Source: Eunapius fragilis
Taxonomy: Eukaryota > Porifera > Demospongiae > Spongillida > Spongillidae
DNA length: 64,000 nt
Direction of reading: 5' to 3'
NCBI GenBank assembly: GCA_963681505.1
Contig: OY811977.1
Span: 7,346,326-7,410,325, forward strand
The notes beneath the pieces are model-generated. The model was not told the DNA's origin and searched no databases. It was given only the letters and a program-made list of their open reading frames with translations. The stretch's first letter is position 1. Every line of letters starts with the position of its first letter. Both the position numbers and the translations under genes were made by a program. Positions 43,481 to 59,181 of the stretch are shown in pieces.

Positions 43481-45272
43481 TCACTAGAAACCCTCCGCGC
43501 AGCTTTGATGCATTTACACGTGCCCATTGTCATAAGCAGTTGGTATACCTACCAAGCCTGCAAACGTTTTCCCTCGCGCATCCTTGTCATAACGTTTCTT
43601 ACTTTGCTCATTAGAAATGGCTTCTATCTTGAGTTATACAGACGTGGATAACAACGGAACCTCCCCGTATGTAAAACCATACGTATTCGTGGGTCCGACT
43701 AATAATTCGCATAAAACTCTGCGTTGGCGATTTCTATCATAATTAGCACTGCCCGTTCGTCATGCATGTGTCTCGATAGCGCGGTTCACGTTTTTGAAAT
43801 TATGATTTCACAATTCATTATAGGAACAACAACTAAAGTTTCCTGATAAGGTTGGCGGCAGCGTAATCTAGTTGGTGTGTTGTTTTACTAAATAATCTTA
43901 CAGGCTGACAACAATGGAATTACTACTAACTCACTTGTGACCAAAACAGATTATGCTTTCATGCCATAGAATATGATGTATTGCTGACCTCAGATATATC
44001 AATTAACCTTGTATGGGCTGCGCTATAAAAGACAGTCGATCTAACAACAACAATATCAATATCGAGTAAGTCAACGTATGTACGTGTCATTGCAACACCA
44101 ATATAGATATGTGTTTTGGTGTCCTAACTATCATTGCGTCTTAGTTAGCAAGGCCCATGCAGACTGGGGACCCGCCGAGCTCGCGCCGCAATCAATCGGG
44201 TCACTAGACTTACGATAACAACGAGCTTTTGTCTACATAATTTAGGAACTTATAATCATGCCTTAACTTTGAACTTATAATCATGCCTTAACTTTGGCTA
44301 CTATTATCATTAATGAGGGCAGACGATGTTTCTAAGTATGGCCTTCGGTTGACTACCCCGCATGGCGTTGAACTGATATGAGAAATACCTTACTTCGATT
44401 CGTATATAGAGTCCTTTTCGCTTATAGTAACCATGACATCTCGCATAAATAAATTATTTGTTGTATTGACAACCCGACAAGCTGAATACCCCACGAGCCG
44501 AGAACAAGTACTGAAAGATCCGCATTACCCGAACGTGCTAAGCAAACACCCGCGCTGGTTACGAAGAGAACGCCGAAAAGAAGCGAGCTGTTGTACGCGA
44601 TAGCTACGCTATCCACTACTCAATCTACATGTAGCTTCCACTTGTCAATACTTATCAGTATTCAGTTTCAACGTGCACATTGTTATCACCAATAGTGAAT
44701 ACAAACATTCTCCAGTTGGAGGCAAGAATTGTGTAAAAAGGAAAGGAACAATTCAAGGTTGATAAGAATTTGAGACAAGACGTATATATAGAGGTCAATG
44801 GTTTTGCAAGCAGGGAGCGAGTTCAAGTCCATAAGTGATCCATTTGCATAGGCGTGTTAATGGTACCTGATTTCCCGATTTATTGGATAACCCCTAAGAC
44901 GACAAAAGGGTTTTAAGCACGATTTTTTAAATCTCTCAACAGCTTTTGAAAATTTATACAGGGTACCCTAGGGGGTACCAAAATTAGTATGGATAGACTT
45001 GCTTGTTAAATTATAAGAGGGGTACTCCTATTTGATCCATTGTTACAATCACGTGCTTGCAGTTTGAGCTAGTTAAGTGCAAGCGTTCGGTGTGCAACTA
45101 CACGCTGTACGAAAAGTATTACACCAAGGGTTAAAACTATACGCCACATCAAAGGGCTAGTAGTTTCTCAGCAGCAATATGTTGCCACGATGCACACGTT
45201 ACTGCTTCTCGTTTGCGAGTGTTACTACTATTTCGAAGTGTAAAATAATTGAATATCATTAGGGGTCCATAT
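43481..45272. other. Duplicated intergenic DNA, copy 1
   Basis: It matches 57275-59181 with scattered substitutions and a 103-bp segment missing after 43604 relative to the other copy. It contains a 26-bp tandem duplication (ACTTATAATCATGCCTTAAC, near 44250-44296). I find no credible reading frame or RNA gene. Confidence 0.6.
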
Positions 45273-45989
45273 CGGAAGTCTCGCTAGAGACTTCCATATA
45301 GGTTTTGACTCCGACTATGAATTTAATTAAAATCCCGCGACCCTACCGTAGCTTCGCTCCCGACGATCGGATCGTCTAACTTGTTGCGGCAATCGATCTA
45401 GAAGTCAAAACTGAGTAGTTTCGTTTATGTTTCACGTCGTAGAACCGCGTGGTTGTCGGGAACGGAAAATACTGCTGTCCTCGTTCCCCTTCCAAAAATA
45501 ATGGGCGGCTCGTCTGCTTCTGCTTCTGCTTCTACTTGGGAACTCATAACTCGGGACAGGAACACTTTTAAGCAATGAAAAATGCACCAATAGCTTTAGA
45601 ATTTGCTGGAGGACTCGCCTTAGTCGATGTTAGGCTTTGATACACAAATGCCTAAAAGCCTACGGTCTGATCAATTCTAATTAAGCTAAGGTACCTTGAA
45701 AATTTTCACAATACGTCTGGATTGAATTAAATCGATTAAATGAAAAGGGGGATACCTGCGATGCAATAGTGATTTGGGTGTTGAAAAAATTAAGGAAACA
45801 AGTAAATAATAACATTCTCTCTGAAAAAGTTGGTGGGATATAGGTTTTGCAGGCAAATAGTGTACTGGTGTAAAAAGGAAGGAAACAAGTTTTATCAGAT
45901 GGGAAAATGTAATAGTCCTATATTTAGCACAGAAACAGCACATGCCTTAGTCGAAGTGTGCTTAATATAGGACTATTACATTTTCCCTT
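45273..45989. mobile_element. E1-FB1 element truncated at the duplication junction
   Basis: It begins CGGAAGTCTCGCTAGAGACT, a perfect small hairpin, and continues as E1 into the left arm and loop of FB1 (from about 45806). The right arm stops after ATTTTCCCTT, whereas the intact copy at 59182-59990 continues into CTGATAAAACTTG. The next base begins the second duplication copy. Confidence 0.85.
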
Positions 45990-45990
45990 T

Positions 45991-48900
45991 ACACATTAGC
46001 CGCTTCTTAGAACCATTACCGGCCATGTTATTTAATTTTATTGCGGTCATCTACTCGTAATAACAATAATGAGGGTCACTAGTCACTACCGCGTATGGTC
46101 GGGTTAGTGCGCGCCCGACTTGACGGTCACGTCGACAATATAGTATGCAGACAAATTATTGTGCTTTGGTCTCAAGGGAGTTAGAAGCATATCATAATCC
46201 AATTCCTTTTGTGCCAGACTTTAAAAACATCAATTGACATAACTAGATTACATAGCCTAATATGGCAATGTATACATCCAACCGAACGTGGATATTTATT
46301 TAAAAGAAAGATGCATCTAAACCTTTTATAATCCGCGGTTTTGTGTAGATAAACTTTTCGTTCTTTACCTTGGGGAGCACCTCATGATCACAAGGCTAGG
46401 AATCTCAATTATAAAGCATGGGGCGGGAGGTTGATTTACAGCCACATCTGCATGACGTAATGTCTTTTGAAAGCACATAAAGAGGAATTACGTTTTTATA
46501 GCAAAGGGATACTGAAGTGTGAATTAATATCAGAAGACCCGCACAAACTGCAGAATGGAACTATGATGTGTGTTATTGCTGTGTGTTACACCCCACTCCC
46601 TACCATCCCCACCTCCGTCCCACTATATGCTCCGTCCCACTATAAGCTGTATATAAATCGCTTTTAAAATCGTTGGATGATCACACGTGCAGTACAATAA
46701 CATGGTGATATAATGCTGGAGGTCACGCAAACTTAACGCAAACTTAACCATGAGTTCATGAGGGCGGGTGGGGGGGTTGGGGGTGGGTAGGAGGCTATTA
46801 AAAACAAGCACCTATCAATGCCAATGCTCATCCTCTTTTGTATATTTATATACCTTCATTGGTGCACCCATTTGTCTAAATCATGAATGCCCCTCTCTTT
46901 ATGAAGGCTGAGGGAATGCATGCATGACTAATCCAGCACTTTTGGCTGCATAATTAAGAAGAAATACAAGCCACCGTAAATTAATATCTTTTCCGCATTT
47001 CACATTGTGAACAAAAACGTGCGGCCTTTCATGCACCATCCATTAGTGTGGTTAAGCTGGAGCGCATCTATGTATCCTTCCAATCTGTACTGTGACGTCA
47101 TTCATATTAATTGCATGGGTTCCATTAGTCTATTTGCTGCCGTTTGCAAAATGGGTATGTTCGCACGGATAAATGTTTCGTTAATCATATTAATCTTTTC
47201 TTTTTAGACCCTTTTTTGATTGTCTTGCAGGTATACGACCACCCCCCGAGACAAAATAAGTGGCTTAAGCTGCATGTAAGGAATGGGTACTGAAATAACC
47301 CCCAGAGCACAACTGTTCAAATGTTGCTACATTATCTCGTATGGCATGACCTATTGGCCCCAAATTACATGAGTACCAACACATTAATTTGCTGCACCAT
47401 TTAAAGGATTATAGCAGTCAGCCGTATAATATTACCATCTGATATCATGATTCTGGTGAATAAACAAATGTACTTAACAGGTTGTATCAACAAAAGAGGC
47501 CCGCAATAAAATTAAATTATACGGCCGGTAACGTTCTAATAATCGACTAATGTGACCAGCTATTCGTGGTACATGTAAGGATGGAAGTTTAGCAGGTGCA
47601 CGATAGTTATGACCTACAGTGTAGCATACCGTCCACCCTGTCCACACACGAATATAAGTACCCCACGCGTGTTGTTGTAGGTCGCGCGATCGTACGGCTT
47701 GGATAAACTTTGGCTTGAATTTAAACCAGTAAGGAATCAACACCGTAATCTATATCACCATAAAAGGATCAGAGCATCCAGCTGTATAATATGATATCAC
47801 TCTACATCCTTTTTGACGTATATAATTTACTTAATAGCATCCTATCTAACATGGTGACCAATTTGGCTCAATCGGGACACACCCACCCCTGCATTGTACC
47901 GGATCACTTCGTGGGACAACAGGCTAGTGTGTATTTGTATTCATACAACAGCCGTGATAATTCAACACAACTCGGCAGAATATTAATTACCAAAAGTTTT
48001 TTCAAGCGAATCTGATAAAACCAACACAAAGACTGTATCAAAATTTGCGTCGCAATAAATTTGTACGATTCCACGTGGGTTTGTTTTTTTTTTTTTTTTT
48101 TTTTGGTGGAAGTATGTTTAGAATTGATTTAGATGCATACGAATGAGCTAGAGTTTCAACAGCGATTGCCTCAGTTGTACTTTTCTTTTACGATGCCAGC
48201 TACTGCACGTGTTAGAACGCATAGGCAACCAGAGTAAGTGCCTGGGTTTAAAATGCATCGGTAACAATGCGCATAGTATATATAATGCGCAAGCGTTGCG
48301 TAAGAGAGATGTTAACAACCCGGAGGCACTTGTCTGTAGTGTAACACGTTTCGACAATGTATTGATCGCAGATGTACTTGCTTTTAAAAATAGCCGGAAT
48401 ACCCTTGCATGTTCGCTTGTACTGTTTGTACTATACCAATCGGGAAAATTCGGTAAAGAAACCCTCCGCTTTGTCGCATTTACACGTTGCCCATTGTCTT
48501 AAGCAGTTGATACCTAACTACTTCCTAAAATTTACAGGATTCACTCAGGGAATGGTATAATAGCTAGTATTCACATCCAACTGAAACTAAAAGAAGTCAG
48601 CAGACATGGTACTTGCACTCAGCATTTTAAAACCATATGCTTAAAGATCAAATTGCACTATGGGACCAGGCAAACCTAAAGCTAGGACCTTAATGCCACC
48701 CAACCATGTATTATATAAATTACATTTTATATGTATCAGCACCAACAGCCACTTGCTTTGAATGACGTTGTGTTTTATAGTTTAAGCATGCAATGAGGTT
48801 GCCTAGCTAATGGCATGTATATGGACTATACCTGATCTCATATTTTACCATTATCATGTACAATTTAACAGTAAAGTAGAGACAAAGAGGATAGCAATCT

Positions 48901-49066
48901 AAGGAAGCACGACAGGTGTGCATGTGTAAGCAGCATTGGTGTTTGAAGTTGATGAATGTATTGAGACTCCAACGTGGAAATATAACTACATTTAGACATT
49001 ATGCACACCATTATAGCTAATAATCAGAGATTGGTAAATGAGATATGCCTCTCCCACTACACTACA

Positions 49067-49101
<35 letters not shown>

Positions 49102-49626
49102 TACACACAGAGAGAGAGATGTCTCTCAATTTCCCATGATCGTATCATGACAATTCATTCAAAGTAACAGTATTAAACCTCAATCATCACAGTTGCAGAG
49201 CAAGTAGTGATGGCCCATGGGATATGCATGAATGTGTTAGTATATGTATGTGTACGTCTGTGTGTGTTGCATTGGTTAGGGTTCAATAGATCCAATGCTG
49301 TATTCAAGTAGGGACAGCCATTATCTTCCGTAACAATGCATATGTACATCTCATGCTCTGATATTTAAAAAGAATTAGTGGTAAACTTCTCTGATGTGGA
49401 TTTACACCATAGCATTAGTAACGACAAAAAAAAAAAACCATTTTTATAGGACTGCGAATTCGGCTTCTGTTCTATGCCTACATGTCTATGTTTGTCTCAT
49501 TCGTTACAATGTAAACTAGCAGTGTATACGGATCAGCAGTAAATCGTATTATCAGGAATATAGATAAATCCAGATTGACATCGTTAATTAATTCCTTAAT
49601 AGGCCCTATAGATGATTTCAGGGGAA
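45991..49626 (+). repeat. Module arm, spacer and inverted arm upstream of family gene 3
   Basis: 45991-46790 is the distal module arm (CTCATGATCACAAGGC at 46380, GCATGACGTAATG at 46450). The spacer then follows in X-then-Y order (about 46850-47440), and the inverted arm to the CA stretch (49073-49098) and the promoter. It lacks the 876-bp composite insertion present upstream of gene 2, giving an empty site at about 48870. Confidence 0.75.
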
Positions 49627-49659
49627 TATATAAATGCCTTCGATAGGTCACTCAGTCAT
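49627..49659 (+). promoter_or_regulatory. TATA box and initiator of family gene 3
   Basis: TATATAAATGCC at 49627-49638 and ACTCAGTCAT at 49650-49659. The leader is longer than in gene 2 because it retains GGTGGATACGCATATACC, also found in copies 1 and 4, which gene 2 has lost in part. Confidence 0.78.
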
Positions 49660-49703
49660 CACTAAGACCAGGTGGATACGCATATACCCAGTTGGGAAAG
49701 GTC

Positions 49704-50237
49704 ATGGCAATGAAAGTACTTCTGATTTTTGCTGTCGCTCTAATCATGGCGTACGTTGCCCGCTCTGCCCCGGCCACTGCCGAGAACAGTTTGTGCAGCC
49801 GTAATGCAGGAAAGTGTGTCCGCGTCTACGACAACGGAACCATTGCAGCGAATAGTGGAAACCCAAAGGCGTCTTCTGTATTCATCAAGTACTACAAGAA
49901 CGACCGAGTACAATTCGAGCTTAAAAGAAAGCCAGGAATGTTCCTGATGTTGAAAGAACTAAACCATTCCATTGTTGAGAACGCTAGCTATGCTATGAAC
50001 GTTACAGCTAACCAAACTGTCATTCATGAATACGTTCAAACTGTCGTTCATGAATACGTTCTTGTAGTGGACTATCCCTCCGAGCCGTACCTAACGGAAT
50101 GGGAGAAAGGCACAACCTCCGGTGCACTGGTTCAGAAAGTGGACGAGAACACGACGTGTGCCATTTCCTTTGACAGTAGTGGGAAAGTGGCTGGTCCGTG
50201 CAATTTATCAGCAGTGGATAGTATTGATTTAATTTGA
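49704..50237 (+). CDS. Secreted four-cysteine glycoprotein, FGF-like beta-trefoil candidate (copy 3)
   Basis: A single-exon gene for 177 residues, starting at the ATG of MAMKVLLI. It has the same layout as copy 2, including the doubled QTV(I/V)HEYV segment and ENASYA. Replacements relative to copy 2 are Leu8Phe in the signal peptide, Thr51Ser, Ser64Tyr and Val107Ile. Nine other codon differences are silent. The cysteines and nearly all glycosylation sequons are retained. It sits in the second copy of the 13.8-kb duplication, so copies 2 and 3 arose from that event. The excess of silent over replacement changes argues that the protein is still under constraint. Confidence 0.87.
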   Translation: MAMKVLLIFAVALIMAYVARSAPATAENSLCSRNAGKCVRVYDNGTIAANSGNPKASSVFIKYYKNDRVQFELKRKPGMFLMLKELNHSIVENASYAMNVTANQTVIHEYVQTVVHEYVLVVDYPSEPYLTEWEKGTTSGALVQKVDENTTCAISFDSSGKVAGPCNLSAVDSIDLI

Positions 50238-50765
50238 TGCACTTATAACAAGAAACAGTAACAATTGAGGCCATGCAGTTGGACAGCTTGTGGCCAAGGA
50301 CATTAATGTTTTTCGTTCTTCAGTATTACGTGGCGTTGTATTCTATCGTATGTGTAATATGTTCTTAACATATTTCAATCATGTTTATGTGATTAAATAT
50401 GGTGTAAACATCATATGCCACACCCAGTATAACTTCTCCTTGACATCGGGCGCGTGTTATAATTACTAGTCGCATATTGTAAATGACGCATTCAGCACGA
50501 GCTCAGGTGTGTGGTCGTCTGAATGGATTGACTCTGAGGAGAAAATACGAAGAGTTCCCCAAACCATCAGATATATCAATACTTCCCCCTGCCCCCGCAA
50601 AATCCGGGCTATTTGAATTAATAAATCCCTTCGCACGCTCTAGAGGCTCGTTGCAGCTCTGAATGCATTATATGAGCATATCACCATTACTAATCTATTG
50701 CAATTTTACACGTATACTTAGTTGTAATAATACTTGAATGCGCGCTACGTGCAGAGAGAAAAATG
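50238..50765 (+). other. 3' flank of family gene 3
   Basis: It closely matches 37305-37850, including ATAACAAGAAACAG after the stop and the GTGATTAAATATGG stretch near 50390. Homology ends near 50765, where a block private to this copy begins. Confidence 0.65.
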
Positions 50766-51190
50766 TGTGAACTTGAAATAAATAAGCCGGTCACTGTTTG
50801 CGCATCTATTTTTAAATGCGCGGATAGTCTGTCCGTATGCGTCGTATAAAAAGAATCGAAGATCGAAAGAGCCCACTTTTTTTCCTCTCAAAAACGGCCT
50901 AGCCAGACGCTAATGAAACGAACACCGACGGATAGGCAGACTATCCGTGCATTTATAATTAGTTGATGGTGCAAATCCTTTAGCGTTAGAACTGGGACGT
51001 GATTTTGACTCATTTCTTTTACACCCGCAGGCAATAGTTATATCGCAACGAAATGTTAGATATTAAACTCTTGAATGCGCGCAATTTAACAGCAGGAACA
51101 GGAATACAGAGAGAATAAGGTGTGAAATTCAAAAAAGTAAGCTCGTCAGTGTCTGCGCATCGTAGAAAGGAATTGAAAGAGCTCACTAAA
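50766..51190. repeat. Diverged direct repeat with small palindromes
   Basis: Motifs such as GTTTGCGCATC and TCGAAAGAGCCCACT near 50800-50875 recur as GTCTGCGCATC and TTGAAAGAGCTCACT near 51150-51190, and GGCCTAGCCAGACG recurs after the next element as GGCCCAGCCAAACTC. CGGATAGTCTGTCCG forms a short palindrome. No gene is seen. Confidence 0.5.
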
Positions 51191-51924
51191 TAGTCTCGTA
51201 CCCAGACCATCAATCCCACAGCTGCGGATGGATTACATCACCGCTACGTGGAAAGATGGTCTGGTGCATAGATCGAACTTTTTGGTTCTGTCGAGTGTTA
51301 CGCAATCTTTGTGTCGTCGCATAAATGGGGAGTCATTTTGTGTCGTCATAACTAATTATTGGGCTCAAAACAAAGAGAGAACGTGCATTCCACCGCGCGC
51401 CTAATAGTAAGAATTAGGAAGCGCCCAACAGACCAATGTCCTTTTATGTCTGTGGCATACCTTAAACAATCTAGTTCCAGAAAGCACGCAGGAAGCAGCT
51501 GCTCCAAAAGATAGAAAGGAACCTTGAGGTGGAGGCTGAGGTTTGCGGGATGGTAGGGGCAAACCTCAAAATGACTTCCACTCGCCTATCCCGTTCTCAT
51601 CGAGTTTCTAGCCGTGAGCAGTCGTGGGCGCGTTCTTGTCATTGTAACGCTCCTGCCCACGATGAAGGCTTATTTGCTACCCGAGCGGAGGTATTAAAGC
51701 CCACCCTCGACGAGAAGGCTCCAATTGGAACGTTACTCGAACTCATTATAGCTAGCAATTACACTCGTAATTAAGTAGCCCCTTGACGTCACTACGTGCT
51801 GCAATCTGATTGGTCCTCTGAAATCGAAGAAAGTCAGAACCAAAAAGTTCAATCTATGCACCAGACCATCTTTCCAGATGTAATCCATCCGCAGCTGTGG
51901 GATTGATGGTCTGGGTACGAGACT
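51191..51924. mobile_element. Long-terminal-inverted-repeat element (FB3 family, 734 bp)
   Basis: The left end TAGTCTCGTACCCAGACC continues for about 100 bp (ATCAATCCCACAGCTGCGG, TGCATAGATCGAACTTTTTG) and is mirrored at the right end to GGTCTGGGTACGAGACT. The termini equal those of the perfect palindrome at 35433-35574. The roughly 500-bp interior is unique and carries an open stretch of 81 codons (51529-51774) that I do not recognise. No transposase is present, so it is non-autonomous. A target duplication is not obvious. Confidence 0.85.
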
Positions 51925-53739
<1,815 letters not shown>

Positions 53740-54075
53740 TGGGACAGTGTCCAGCAAAATCACCCTTCTGGGTAGTTTTTCAAGTTTTTTAATTTTTGAT
53801 TTTCCATGAACTACAAAGAGCTTCCATCAAATGGTCTTTACGCATCCTAAATTGGACTATCCATCATACAGTTATTACGCCGTGAATTTATAATTAGCCA
53901 TATAATTACAGAATACATTAATTTAAAACATAAGCACTACAAATAACTATGTAATTATGTTTTAAATTAATGTATTCCATTAGCCATATACATTTCAGTG
54001 GGAGCATTACTTTTCGTTTGTTTGTCCTGGAAAATTTGAAAAAGTATCACAAGGGAGATTTTGCTGGACGCTGTT
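53740..54075. mobile_element. Foldback element FB2, diverged, with a nested palindrome
   Basis: The ends TGGGACAGTGTCCAGC and GCTGGACGCTGTTCCA pair as in 17377-17808. Near the centre (about 53904-53980) a second inverted repeat, TACATTAATTTAAAACATAA against TATGTTTTAAATTAATGTA, replaces the original loop, so one element appears inserted in another. Confidence 0.8.
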
Positions 54076-54263
54076 CCATCTATATAATTACGTACACATA
54101 TAAAAGATGTCAGTACAAAGACTTAAGTACATCGTAAGAGTGGTGCAGCTTTCACAATTCCGTCAGTACTCAGAATCTAATTGTAGTCGAATAAATAAAG
54201 TCAATTGATGCTTCGGAAAGTGGAGCCTTTATACATCTATTAAGAATCTCGTACAGGCTTCAA

Positions 54264-54318
54264 TCCATTGCTGATAAGTTGCATGGACCCGCCACTTTCC
54301 CGCTACTGTCAAAAGAAA
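54264..54318 (-). pseudogene. 3'-end fragment of a family gene, duplication copy 2
   Basis: Sister of 38067-38122, with the same breakpoint after GTCAAAAGAAA. It encodes the GKVAGPCNLSA end on the minus strand and nothing upstream of it. Confidence 0.85.
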
Positions 54319-54992
54319 CAGCACAGCCCTAATATTATGATTAGTGCCATGAGCGTTTCCACTGGTTATCTATATATATGTGCTCTTGTTTCGAGATGAT
54401 AACTAAAATATAATCAGCTTTAAGAGGCGTTTATATACTAATAAGCAGGAGAGATCGCAAAATGTATTATTAAGTTGTTGCCGTATTGTAGGAAAAAACA
54501 TGCCTATTAAGGAATGTTATCAAATTCCATGTATAGTTATTCTTGTAACAGTTATACTGCAGGAAGTAGATATTAGAGATCTGTATGTGTGAGTATGTGT
54601 GTGTGTTGTGGGAGAGGCATATCTCATGTAAAGGTGTGCATAATATCTTAAGATGATGTGTATTTATATTTCCACGTTGAAGTGCCAATAAATTCATCAA
54701 CTTCAAACACTAATGCTGCTTTCCCCTTTGTCTCTACTTTATTGTGACGTGCACATGATACTGGTGATCACTGTTGAAAGTCTAGCTCATTCGTATTGGA
54801 TAAATCATAATCGATTCTAAACTTTGCACATTCACAATGTCATGAACAAAAACAAAAAAAAAACAACCATCGAGGCTCTCCTCCAGCCAATTAAGAAGCT
54901 GCTGGTGAAATTTCCTCCTTTAAATGTGTTCCCATTCCAAGTTATGCGTGGTCAAGAAGGAGGAGAATTATTTCGGGACTGCGTACGAGGAC

Positions 54993-55035
54993 GGGAAAGT
55001 GGCGGTCCATGAAATTTATCAACAGTGGATCATAT
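54993..55035 (+). pseudogene. 3'-end fragment of a family gene, plus strand, duplication copy 2
   Basis: Sister of 41332-41382, with the same 1-bp loss. The family 3' flank (CATAACAAGAAACAGTAAC) follows near 55090. Between this and the opposed fragment at 54264 only about 700 bp remain, against 3.2 kb in copy 1. Confidence 0.82.
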
Positions 55036-55471
55036 TAGTTTTATAATATTGAAGCTTCGCCGAGTATATAATGTCCGCACAAATGCCACATAACAAGAAA
55101 CAGTAACAATTAAGGCCAATGAGCAGCTTGGCCATTGCCTAATTCGTCCTCAGAAAACATGCATGTGCCATTAGAACGGTTGTGCTGTGAGGGTTTGAAG
55201 TTACGGCACATTATTTATCCCTTTCTTACATGCAGCTGTAAGCTGCTTTTGAAAATAAGTAGCAATTAACTGGACATGTTACGAAGAAAACGAGCTTTTT
55301 TTTTACGAAATAACTACGCTATCAACTACACAATGTAACTCTCCCATGTTAATGTTTATCAGTACATGTATTTGGGTTCGTGGCAACGAAAAGGGACCCA
55401 GCGTATTTACATCTATGTTACAAACCAATACCAAGGAGAATATCACACGCACCTAAAAATAAAAAAAGAAG

Positions 55472-57260
<1,789 letters not shown>

Positions 57261-59181
57261 TGCGGTGACAAATCACTAGAAACCCTCCGCGCAGCTTTGA
57301 TGCATTTACACGTGCCCATTGTCATAAGCAGTTGGTATACATACCAAGCCTGCAAACGTTTTCCCTCGCGCATCCTTGTCATAACGTTTCTTACTTTGCT
57401 CATGCAGCTTTATCCTAATGTGACTCTAATACATCACTGAAACTCTTGCGCGGGGGCGTACTCAACTCCATACTGCATGAGGAGCATTCGTATCAATATT
57501 AGAAATGGCTTCTATCTTGAGTTATACAGACGTGGATAACAACGGAACCTCCCCGTATGTAAAACCATACGTATTCGTGGGTCCGACTAATAATTCGCAT
57601 AAAACTCTGCGTTTGCGATTTCTATCATAATTTGCACTGCCCGTTCGTCATGCATGTGTCTCGATAGCGCGGTTCACGTTTTTGAATTTATGATTTCACA
57701 ATTCATTATAGGAACAACAACTAAAGTTTCCTGATAAGTTTGGCGGCAGCGTAATCTAGTTGGTGTGTTGTTTTACTAAATAATTTTACAGGCTGACAAC
57801 AATGGAATTACTACTAACTCACTTGTGACCAAAACAGATTATGCTTTCATGCCATAGAATATGATGTATTGCTGACCTCAGATATATCAATCAACCTTGT
57901 GTGGGCTGCGCTACAAAAGACAGTCGATCTAACAACAACAATATCAATATCGAGTGAGTCAATGTATGTACGTGTCATTGCAACACCAATATAGATATGT
58001 GTTTTGGTGTCCTAACTATATATATATCATTGCATCTTAGTTAGCAAGGCCCATGCAGACTGGGGACTCGCCGAGCTCGCGCCGCAATCAATCGGGTCAC
58101 TAGACTTACGATAGCAACGAGCTTTTGTCTACATAATTTAGGAACTTATAATCATGCCTTAACTTTGAACTTATAATCATGCCTGAACTTTGGCTACTAT
58201 TATCATTAATGGGGGCAGACGATGTTTCTAAGTATGGCCTTCGGTTGACTACCCCGCATGGCGTTGAACTGATATGAGAAATACCTTAGTTCGATTCGTA
58301 TATATAGTCCTTTTCGCTTATAGTAACCATGACATCTCGCATAAATAAATTATTTGTTGCATTGACAACCGACAAGCTGAATACCCCACGAGCCGAGAAC
58401 AAGTACTGAAAGATCCGCATTACCCGAACGTGCTAAGCAAACACCCGCGCTGGTTACGAAGAGAACGCCGAAAAGTAGCGAGCTGTTGTACGTGATAGCT
58501 ACGCTATCAACTACTCAATCTACATGTAACTCCCACTTGTCCATACTTACATGTAACATTGTTATCACCAATAGTGGATACAAACATTCGCCAGTTGGAG
58601 GCAAGGATTGTGTAAAAAGGAAAGGAACAATTCACGGTTGATAAGAATTTGAGACAAGATGTATATATAGGGGTCAATGGTTTTGCAAGCAGGGAGCGAG
58701 TTCAAGTCCATAAGTGATCCATTTATTTCTTTTACAAAGGCGTGTTAATGGTACCTGATTTCCCGATTTATTGGATTACCCCTAAGACGACAAAAGGGTT
58801 TTAAGCACGATTTTTTAATCTCTCAACAGCTTTTGAAAATTTATACAGGGTCAACTTAACACCTTGTTCCTCCCTAGGGGGTACCAAAATTAGTATGGAT
58901 GGACTTGCTTGTTAAATTATAAGAGGGGTACTCCTATTTGATCCATTGTTACAATCACGTGCTTGCAGTTTGAGCGTAGTTAAGTGCAAGCGTGTGGTGT
59001 GCAATTACACGCTGTACGAAAAGTAATACACCAAGGGATTAAAACTATACGCCACATCAAAGGGCTAGTAGTTTTCTCAGCAGCAATATGTTGCCCCGCT
59101 GCACACGTTACTGCTTCTCGTTTGCGAGTGTTACTACTATTTCGAAGTGTAAAATAATTGAATATCCTTAGGGGTCCATAT
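57261..59181. other. Duplicated intergenic DNA, copy 2
   Basis: Counterpart of 43481-45272, with an additional 103 bp at about 57404-57506. No credible coding or RNA gene. The repeated ACTTATAATCATGCCT motif near 58143-58185 is retained. Confidence 0.6.

Larger units (their letters stand above)
32230..45990. repeat. Segmental tandem duplication, copy 1 (about 13.8 kb)
   Basis: The order of landmarks here is repeated at 45991-59899: TAGCCGCTT...AGAACCATTAC start, module arm, spacer, inverted arm, promoter, gene, gene 3' flank, minus-strand gene-end fragment, plus-strand gene-end fragment, CA array, second inverted arm, and the E1-FB1 element. Copy 1 ends in the middle of FB1 at 45989, where the start sequence of copy 2 follows at once. 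The copies differ by private insertions: 35030-35905, most of 38693-40924 and 40990-41264 in copy 1, and about 50766-54060 and 57404-57506 in copy 2. Confidence 0.85.

Noticed and set aside
44810-44835. GTTCAAGTCC resembling a tRNA B box (also at about 58701)
   Set aside because: No matching A box, acceptor stem or cloverleaf could be built around it. The duplicate copy has the same lack.
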